Below, one piece after another: positions 38,988 to 44,291 of a stretch of DNA of 44,291 bases (positions within the stretch are counted from its first letter, which is position 1; every line of letters starts with the position of its first letter). The stretch is from positions 1-44,291 of the forward strand of contig JAKAVN010000013.1 in assembly GCA_021827495.1 (NCBI GenBank). Reading direction: 5' to 3'. The notes below the pieces were generated by a model that was not told the DNA's origin, made no database searches, and saw only the letters and a program-made list of their open reading frames with translations. Source of the DNA: Deltaproteobacteria bacterium (lineage in GTDB: Bacteria > Desulfobacterota > Binatia > Binatales > Binataceae). A program made the translations under genes and the position numbers.

Positions 38988-40090
38988 CGCTTCACCGGAT
39001 GCGCGCGAATTGCGGCGACCTCCGCGGTTAAATCGATCCCCACCGGGCACCAGGTGATGCACCGGCCGCAGCCGACGCACCCCGAGGTGCCGAATTGGTC
39101 GATCCACGCAGCCAGCTTGTGCGTGAGCCATTGGCGGTAGCGGTTCTCGATCTTCGGGCGGAAGTTGATTCCGTGGATATGCGCGTGCTCGAGCGAGAAA
39201 CACGAGTCCCACTTGCGGACGCGCCGGCTCATGTTGCCGTCCAACTCTTCCTGGTCGACGACGGCATGGCAGAAGCAGGTTGGGCAGACCATCGTGCAGT
39301 TCGTACACGAAAGGCATCGCGATGCGGCGTCTTTCCAGCGCGGGTTCTCGGCTTCAGCGTAAAGCAGGCGGGGCAGGTCCGTGGGATCCAGGCCGCGCTG
39401 CATGCCGGCGGCACATCCGTCGATTCGCGCTTTTGCCGACACGACTTCGTTCTGCCCGGCGGCGCTCAAGCCGAGCTTCGCCGCGATCGCTTCGCCAGCG
39501 GCTGAGCCGCTTCGCGTTACGAAGCCCTGCTCCAACTCGGTCAGCGAAAGGTCGAAACCGGTCGTCGCTTCCGGGCCGGTCTTCATCGAGACACAAAAGC
39601 AGGTCGGTGCGGAGCGGGCGCAGTTGACGGCGACCAGAAATGCATCCTTGCGCCGCGCCTGGTAGTGCGTGTCGTGAAAACGGTCGTGCAGAAAAATGCG
39701 ATCCTGCACGGCAAGCGCCGCGAGGTCGCACGCGCGCACACCGATGAACGCGAGAGGTGGTGCTACCGGCGCTACTTCGCTGACCTTGAAGCCGCGCCGC
39801 TCGCGCTTTGCTTCAAGCAGCGTTTCCTCGGGCGCGAAAAAAAACGGCTTGAGCGAGAACGCTCCGTTCACCACTCCGAAAATTTCTCCGGCCGCGCCCT
39901 GCCCGAGCCGATAGCGCCCGGGCTCCTGTGTGTCACGCATCGCGACCGCCAGGTCGGAGACCTTGCGCACTTCGTCGAATCCAACGGCGCCATCGCGCGC
40001 CACCGGACCCAGCACCTTGAACCCTTCGCGCCACAGCATCGCAATAAGGTCCTCGAGCGCGGGCTGGGGCATGTGCAGCGCTTCACTCAT
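38984..40090 (-). CDS. hydB: Group 3b hydrogenase beta subunit: 4Fe-4S dicluster electron-transfer protein
   Basis: The 368-residue protein belongs to the HydB / anaerobic sulfite reductase AsrA-like family. The two ferredoxin-type sites are C259/C262/C265/C269 and C338/C341/C344/C348, the latter with WCPVGID. The N-terminal part has FIGVRACDLAALAVQD and CARSAPTCFCVSM, typical of the family. It passes electrons between the diaphorase and the hydrogenase module. Its ATG overlaps the hypB stop and its stop overlaps hydG. Confidence 0.94.
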   Translation of the reverse strand: MSEALHMPQPALEDLIAMLWREGFKVLGPVARDGAVGFDEVRKVSDLAVAMRDTQEPGRYRLGQGAAGEIFGVVNGAFSLKPFFFAPEETLLEAKRERRGFKVSEVAPVAPPLAFIGVRACDLAALAVQDRIFLHDRFHDTHYQARRKDAFLVAVNCARSAPTCFCVSMKTGPEATTGFDLSLTELEQGFVTRSGSAAGEAIAAKLGLSAAGQNEVVSAKARIDGCAAGMQRGLDPTDLPRLLYAEAENPRWKDAASRCLSCTNCTMVCPTCFCHAVVDQEELDGNMSRRVRKWDSCFSLEHAHIHGINFRPKIENRYRQWLTHKLAAWIDQFGTSGCVGCGRCITWCPVGIDLTAEVAAIRAHPVKR

Positions 40091-40791
40091 GCGAAAATGT
40101 TGGCGGAAAATGCCTGTCGCACATTGTCGATTTCAGCAAGCAATTCGCCGAGGCCCTCGCCGCCGAGCGCGGACGTCTTGAGAATCCGCGCGTGCGGAGT
40201 GATCGCACGAACGTAGTCGGTCCATTCGTCAAGCTTGAACGGCACGTGCGGAATCAAATCGCACTTGTTCAGCACGACGAGATGCGCGGCGCGAAACATC
40301 GGCGGATATTTGAGCGGCTTGTCGGCGCCCTCGGCGGGACTGGTCACGACCACGCGAAGCCGCTCGCCGAGATCGAACAGCGCGGGACAGACCAGGTTGC
40401 CAACGTTTTCGATGAAGAGCAGGTCGCCGTCACGAAGATCGAGATGATGCAGCGCGTCGTGGATCTGATGCGCAGCGAGATGACAGCCGAGCCCGGTCTC
40501 CACCTGGCAGGCAATCGCACCGGCGGCGCGGATGCGCGCACTGTCGCGATCCGTCGCTTGGTCGCCTTCGATCACCAGGATGCGCCGGGATTCGCGCCAC
40601 TTCGCGATTATTGCCTCTAGAAGCGCGGTCTTTCCCGCCCCCGGCGTTCCCATCAGATTGATCGCGAGGATTTCCCGCTCGGCGAAATGCGCGCGGTTCT
40701 GTTCGGCTTGCGCCGCGTTCGATGCGAGCAGGCGCTCATTGACGTCGATAGTGCGGACCGATGAAATGCCGCAGCCGCAAGTGTCACACAT
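40087..40791 (-). CDS. hypB: Hydrogenase nickel-insertion GTPase HypB
   Basis: HypB drives nickel delivery to the large subunit with HypA. The N-terminal high-affinity metal site is C2, C5, C7 (MCDTCGCG), without a His-rich stretch. The GTPase has P-loop GTPGAGKT (48-55), the metal motif GLGCHL (C103, H104), and NKCD for guanine specificity. Length 234 is typical. Its start overlaps hypA by 8 bp. Confidence 0.96.
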   Translation of the reverse strand: MCDTCGCGISSVRTIDVNERLLASNAAQAEQNRAHFAEREILAINLMGTPGAGKTALLEAIIAKWRESRRILVIEGDQATDRDSARIRAAGAIACQVETGLGCHLAAHQIHDALHHLDLRDGDLLFIENVGNLVCPALFDLGERLRVVVTSPAEGADKPLKYPPMFRAAHLVVLNKCDLIPHVPFKLDEWTDYVRAITPHARILKTSALGGEGLGELLAEIDNVRQAFSANIFA

Positions 40792-41128
40792 CGGCCACCG
40801 CGATTGTCCGAAGGATCATTTCATCGCCGGACAGAAGCTCCCCGCCGAGCCGTCCGCAGCCGGGGCATCGGCCGATCAGGGCGTCGAACTCGAAAATTAT
40901 GCCACAGTCGGCGCAGCGGCTGCGAGCGGCGATGGTTGTGACCGACAGTTCGGCGCCGTCTGCCCGCGTTCCTTCGCAGACAACGCGGAATGCGAAGCGT
41001 AGCGATTCTGGCACGATTCCGGCCGCTGACCCGACGCTCACACTGACACGCACTACGCGCACCTTGCCGCGATCGAGCTTTCGTTCGATCGCGCCCATCA
41101 GGTCACGTGCGAGCGACAACTCATGCAT
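40784..41128 (-). CDS. hypA: Hydrogenase nickel metallochaperone HypA
   Basis: HypA binds nickel through M1-H2-E3 and zinc through C72-x2-C75 and C88-x2-C91 (RCADCG, RCPGCG). The 114-residue protein is complete and of normal size. It is the first gene of the ten-gene operon; the promoter must lie to the right, inside the E2-like frame, because the two starts touch. Confidence 0.96.
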   Translation of the reverse strand: MHELSLARDLMGAIERKLDRGKVRVVRVSVSVGSAAGIVPESLRFAFRVVCEGTRADGAELSVTTIAARSRCADCGIIFEFDALIGRCPGCGRLGGELLSGDEMILRTIAVADV

Positions 41129-41830
41129 GGCGAGCCCCGCGCCAGTTCATTTCTGTCTCCGCGCGTATTTTACGCCCGCGCGACGCTATCCGCGAATGAC
41201 GTAGCTGCCTATCTCGGCAGAACAACGCACGAAAGGGTTGGCTTCCGCCCGCTTGTCAGGACGACAGAGCATCGTCAGGCGTTGCAAACATTGCCCAGGG
41301 CTGCGCTCTCGGGTGAGCAGCGCATGCTGCTGCTAAAGGCGGTCGCGTTGGCGGTTCGCGAGCTCCCGGAGATGAACGGTTTCTGGATCGACGGCGCGTT
41401 CAAGCCGAGCGACGCGGTGCACGCCGGGGTGGCAATCTCGCTGCGCCAAGGCGGGCTGATCGCGCCGGCGATCCACGACGTCGAGAAAAAGCGCCTCGAT
41501 GAAATCATGGTCAGCCTGTACGACCTGGTGAAACGGGTGCGCGCCGGCGTGCTGCGCAGTTCGGAGATCGCCGACGCCACCATTACCGTCACCAGCCTGG
41601 GCGACCAGGGCGTCGAAACCGTCTTTGGCATCATTTACCCGCCGCAGGTCGCGCTGGTCGGCTTCGGCAAGATCAGCGAGCGTCCGTGGGCAAGCAACGG
41701 GCTGGTCGGGGCGAAGCCGGTCATCATGGGAACGCTTGCCGCCGACCATCGGGCGAGCGACGGGCATCGTGGCGGAAAACGCAAAGTTGATGCTCGGCAA
41801 CGTGCGAAACGCCGCCGAATCGCAGAATGA
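41123..41830 (+). pseudogene. 2-oxoacid dehydrogenase E2 acyltransferase catalytic domain, truncated
   Basis: The frame covers most of the E2 catalytic domain: [66 protein letters not shown] and the active-site motif DHRASDG with H209. No lipoyl or peripheral-subunit-binding domain precedes it; homology begins almost at hypA. After DGHRGG the C-terminus turns into a basic [14 protein letters not shown] instead of the usual helix. The 5' end overlaps hypA by 6 bp head-to-head. I read this as a remnant cut by arrival of the hydrogenase operon, though a free-standing catalytic domain is possible. Confidence 0.65.
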
Positions 41831-42019
41831 TTTCGAAGGATCGGGAAGCCTTACTCTCGGGGGTTAAAGATTGATGGGTTCTTCTTTCCTTTCAATCTGA
41901 CATACGCTAATCTTGAAGGGAAATGTATGTCGTTCCAAAGATTTATATGATGGTCTCAGTTTGTATACCAGCTCTTTTCCTCTCAAAGATAGCCAATCGA
42001 TGATTCGAAAGGAAAGACC
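41831..42019 (+). promoter_or_regulatory. AT-rich leader before the nucleotidyltransferase gene
   Basis: This stretch is much AT-richer than the rest of the window (for example AAAGATTTATATGATGG near 41937-41953 and TTTGTATACC near 41959). It holds no gene I would accept. It is a probable promoter region for the TTG-started gene at 42020, with AAAGGAAAG as ribosome-binding site at about 42008-42016, and a sign of foreign DNA. Confidence 0.45.
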
Positions 42020-43123
42020 TTGCGATTGAGGGAACTTACCGCAGAGCAGCGCAGGATCGCTCTCGACGCCATCCAGCTCTACGAGCACTTCGTGGAGCTA
42101 CGGGAGGAACGCAGGGGCTACCGTGGCGGCTTGCATTGGAAGAAGGTCGGTTCCAAAGAGTATCTGGTCAAAACCCTAGACCGCGAAGGGCATCAGCAGT
42201 CTTTAGGACCGCACTCGCCCGCGACCGAGGAGACCTATCGCACATTCACCGAAAGAAAGCGCGAGCTCGACGAGCGGCTTAAATCGATCGAGCGGGAAAT
42301 CCGCCGGAAGGCGAAATTCTGCGTGGCCGCAGGGGTCAACCGTGTTCCGCGACTTTCCGCGGACATCGTCCGCCTGCTCGACGCGAACGGGTTGCTCGGC
42401 ACGCGCCTGATCATCCTTGGAAGCCACGCGCTATATGCGTACGAAATGGCGGCGGGCGTGCAACTTCGAGCTGCGCTGCTGCAGACCGACGATCTTGATA
42501 CCCTGCTCGATACGAAGACCGAACTCGAACTGGCTGGCTCGATAAGAAGTCTCGGGCTTCTCGGCATTCTCCAAAAGATCGACAAGACTTTCAGATTGGC
42601 GCGGCAACGGTCCTTTCGCGCCGTCAACGAGAAAGGCTTCATGGTTGATCTGATCCGGGCGCCCCTGGAGCGGGTTGGTGAAGCCGGGCCAACCTCTATC
42701 GGCACCGGCACGGATTTGGTCGCGGAACCGCTGCACGGGCTTGAGTGGCTGACGGCGGCTCCGACGATGAAGCAGATCGTGATCGCGGAGAACGGCTTCC
42801 CAACCAGATTTGTCGTTCCCGATCCGCGCGTCTTCGCGCTGCACAAACTCTGGCTCTCCCTGCAGCCGACACGCGATCCCATAAAGCGCAAGCGCGATTT
42901 CCGCCAAGGGGAAGCTGTTGCACAGCTCGCGCTGGATTACCTGAATCTTCGATTCGATGATGCTGCCCTCAAAGCGCTCCCCACGGAACTCTCGTCGATG
43001 GCTCCGGGACTTGTCGATCGCCGCCGCGCCCGAGGAGCTCAAACCGACCACCAGGAGACGGAGCTTCCCGCCGGTTTCGACGATATTGAACCCCGTAGCG
43101 ACATCGGAACGAAGAACAGATAG
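42020..43123 (+). CDS. NTP_transf_8-like (GSU2403-type) nucleotidyltransferase-fold protein
   Basis: The 367-residue protein resembles the GSU2403 family of predicted nucleotidyltransferases. A helical N-terminus (1-100) contains GGLHWKKVGSKEYLVKT, a family hallmark, and the QQSLGPHSPATEE segment. The nucleotidyltransferase core has ILGSHALYAYEMAAGV (GS at 134-135) and the acidic TDDLD with D157, D158 and D160. The C-terminus has FVVPDPRVFALHKLWLS. The start is TTG after a good AAAGGAAAG. It stands alone between an E2 remnant and an integrase remnant, as expected for accessory cargo. Function is unknown; I see no antitoxin partner. Confidence 0.8.
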   Translation: MRLRELTAEQRRIALDAIQLYEHFVELREERRGYRGGLHWKKVGSKEYLVKTLDREGHQQSLGPHSPATEETYRTFTERKRELDERLKSIEREIRRKAKFCVAAGVNRVPRLSADIVRLLDANGLLGTRLIILGSHALYAYEMAAGVQLRAALLQTDDLDTLLDTKTELELAGSIRSLGLLGILQKIDKTFRLARQRSFRAVNEKGFMVDLIRAPLERVGEAGPTSIGTGTDLVAEPLHGLEWLTAAPTMKQIVIAENGFPTRFVVPDPRVFALHKLWLSLQPTRDPIKRKRDFRQGEAVAQLALDYLNLRFDDAALKALPTELSSMAPGLVDRRRARGAQTDHQETELPAGFDDIEPRSDIGTKNR

Positions 43124-43158
43124 GCGGCCGAAAGTTCCTTTCGGAAGCGCGCCGGACT

Positions 43159-43392
43159 ACGGAAACGCGACCTGCATGCTGTAATAAAACCCGACGGGCT
43201 GTAAAGCCCGAGGAGCGCATCGGCGTCTCGCCTCACACATGCTCCGCCACACCTTTCCTGCGTGAGCTCGCCGAAGAAAAGGGCGTGCTCTACTCCAAGC
43301 AGGCCTTCGGCCACCTGTATGATCGGTACATCTGGCGCTACCGCAAACCCAGCATCCAATCCGTCGCTGACTCCATTGACGCGCTTGATTAA
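43159..43392 (+). pseudogene. Decayed tyrosine recombinase (integrase) C-terminus
   Basis: One frame ends with VSPHTCSATPFLRELAEEKG and then QAFGHLYDRYIWRYRKPS, closely like the C-terminal box II of phage-type integrases. The catalytic motif itself, HMLRHTF, is read in the next frame within 43231-43260, so two nearby compensating indels have destroyed it. In the DRYIWRY segment the catalytic Tyr region is recognisable. Upstream of about 43159 no integrase is left; the stop is at 43390. It marks an old integration event beside the nucleotidyltransferase gene. Confidence 0.65.
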
Positions 43393-44160
43393 CGACAGGC
43401 CCGAGATGAGATCACCTGTCCCCCAGCACTTCCCGCGCCAAGCCCTTAAACGGCAGCTTGAGCTCCCCATCGCCCCTTTGCGCGCGACCCCTTCTCTGCC
43501 ACTCTTCTGCATCGCGGCTTCCTCCTCTTTCTCCAAGCCGATTTTTCGACCGGGCGAGGATTGCCGCCACTTCAATTTCAACAGCCTTCAGGACATCGCC
43601 TGGCAAAACGTTACATCTTTGGAGTACGGCGTTTCAGATAGCAGGCGGCCGATGGTGGAGAGCGGGGACGTCCGGGCCGTTGGCGACGGGACCGCCAACC
43701 GGCGCCACACGGCGACGACTTCCAGTTCCAAAGCGGCCCAGCTACGAAACCGGCAATCGAGGATGGAAAGGACCGCGTACACGAGCGTGAGCATGCCGGC
43801 AACACTACGGCGGCTGATGCCAAAACTCCAGTGTTTCACACACGCTTTCAAAGTTTTGGCGAGGCAGGCACAGCTACAGTTTTCGGGTTTTGGGTCATGA
43901 CCCAAATGACTATCGGGCCGCTACTCAATTCCAACAACCGAACGGACATCCCCCTCCGAAGGGCGTACACAAGCCGCAGTTTCCATCACTCAACTGCGGC
44001 TGTAGGCGCAAATCCTTCAATGCCGCTTTGCCTCCTGATCTTCAAGTAGTCGAGCGCAAACCCAATCACCTGCACGTCGCTGGGGGTATGTAATTCAGCA
44101 ACCCGCCTGCTGTGCCGGCTGGGCTTTTCATACACGGGCCAGTAATGTGTGACCGAAAAA
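43393..44160. other. Non-coding, decayed mobile-element DNA
   Basis: Apart from the transposase relic listed separately, I accept no gene in this stretch. A 64-residue minus-strand frame at 43412-43606 (MPGDVLKAVEIEVAAILARS) has a plausible composition but no recognisable motif. A minus-strand frame at 43986-44228 is likewise unsupported. GC content is lower than in the core regions. Confidence 0.5.
43641..43794 (-). pseudogene. Relic of an integrase-core transposase, N-terminal end
   Basis: The minus-strand frame from ATG 43794 reads MLTLVYAVLSILDCRFRSWA, then ALELEVVAVWRRLAV. This is the usual opening of a transposase family that continues LRHQLAVLRRQRPGRPRLS. Here the continuation is split: QRPGRPR occurs in a neighbouring frame, then LSTIGRLL returns to the first. 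Two or more small indels have therefore inactivated it. Nothing of the DDE core is present. Confidence 0.6.
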
Positions 44161-44163
44161 ACT

Positions 44164-44291
44164 TGGTAGTGTCGCGAAGTTGGTGGAAAAGTGAAAAAGG
44201 CGTCATGATCCGGCGAGTTGAGCCACAACGCGCACCCGCTTGAGGGCGGGAGCCGGAGGATGACGCCATGGCAAGCGATAGCAGGGTGTTA
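44164..44291 (+). mobile_element. Possible start of another insertion element or gene, with an inverted repeat around its start
   Basis: From 44164 (TGGTAGTGTCGCGAAGTTGG) the sequence looks like a transposon terminus followed by a leader, a Shine-Dalgarno (GGAGG) and a start at 44268 (MASDSRVL) or 44260. A 16-bp imperfect inverted repeat (14 of 16 pairs), 44199-44214 against 44252-44267, brackets the leader and ends at the start codon. The coding part is only eight codons long here, so the family cannot be named. Confidence 0.35.

Overview
The window is a high-GC (about 65% by eye) bacterial chromosome segment with Gram-negative-type housekeeping genes: trigger factor-clpP-clpX-lon-hup-tRNA-Val in one row, a lipoprotein lytic transglycosylase, an NtrB/NtrC pair, moeA and ispF. 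With family III CoA-transferases, a K+-independent proton pyrophosphatase and a group 3b [NiFe] hydrogenase, this suggests an uncultured Desulfobacterota-like or Binatota-like lineage. That placement is inference; no marker here fixes the taxon.

Layout. 1-575: right part of an IS3-family element (orfA and the start of orfB, minus strand). 768-7149: minus-strand protein quality-control block tig-clpP-clpX-lon, then hup and tRNA-Val(UAC). 7436-9770: hppA with a strong terminator. 9845-11547: three small minus-strand genes (a coiled-coil protein, a DksA/TraR zinc-finger protein, a small membrane-anchored protein). 11669-13439: a beta-hydroxyacid dehydrogenase and a crotonase-fold enzyme with PaaG-like active-site residues. 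13687-14436: an ArsM-like methyltransferase whose frame crosses one in-frame TGA, with a SECIS-like hairpin just behind it; I read this as a selenoprotein. 14528-17975: ntrB-ntrC-thiE (minus). 18098-22592: lytic transglycosylase, moeA, a small LapA-like membrane protein overlapping the moeA 3' end, ispF, a YceI protein and an FmdB zinc ribbon. 22764-26133: a three-gene ECF vitamin/metal-type transporter (S, fused double ATPase, T). 26216-30682: a YciI protein, two tandem family III CoA-transferases, an internally deleted SMP-30/gluconolactonase relic and an aminopeptidase P.

30962-41128 is a ten-gene minus-strand operon, nearly every junction overlapping: hypA-hypB-hydB-hydG-hydD-hydA-(protease+hypF fusion)-hypC-hypD-hypE. 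It encodes the four subunits of a cytoplasmic NAD(P)-linked group 3b hydrogenase plus the complete pleiotropic Hyp maturation set and its own endopeptidase, the latter as an N-terminal extension of HypF. It abuts a truncated 2-oxoacid dehydrogenase E2 catalytic domain.

41831-44291 is accessory DNA: an NTP_transf_8-like nucleotidyltransferase in an AT-richer setting, a decayed tyrosine-recombinase tail, a decayed transposase N-terminus, and the beginning of another possible insertion element at the edge.

The most interesting signals are the predicted selenocysteine methyltransferase (13687-14436), the protease-HypF fusion inside a self-contained hydrogenase operon (33337-36111), and the paired CoA-transferases of which only one keeps the nucleophilic Asp.
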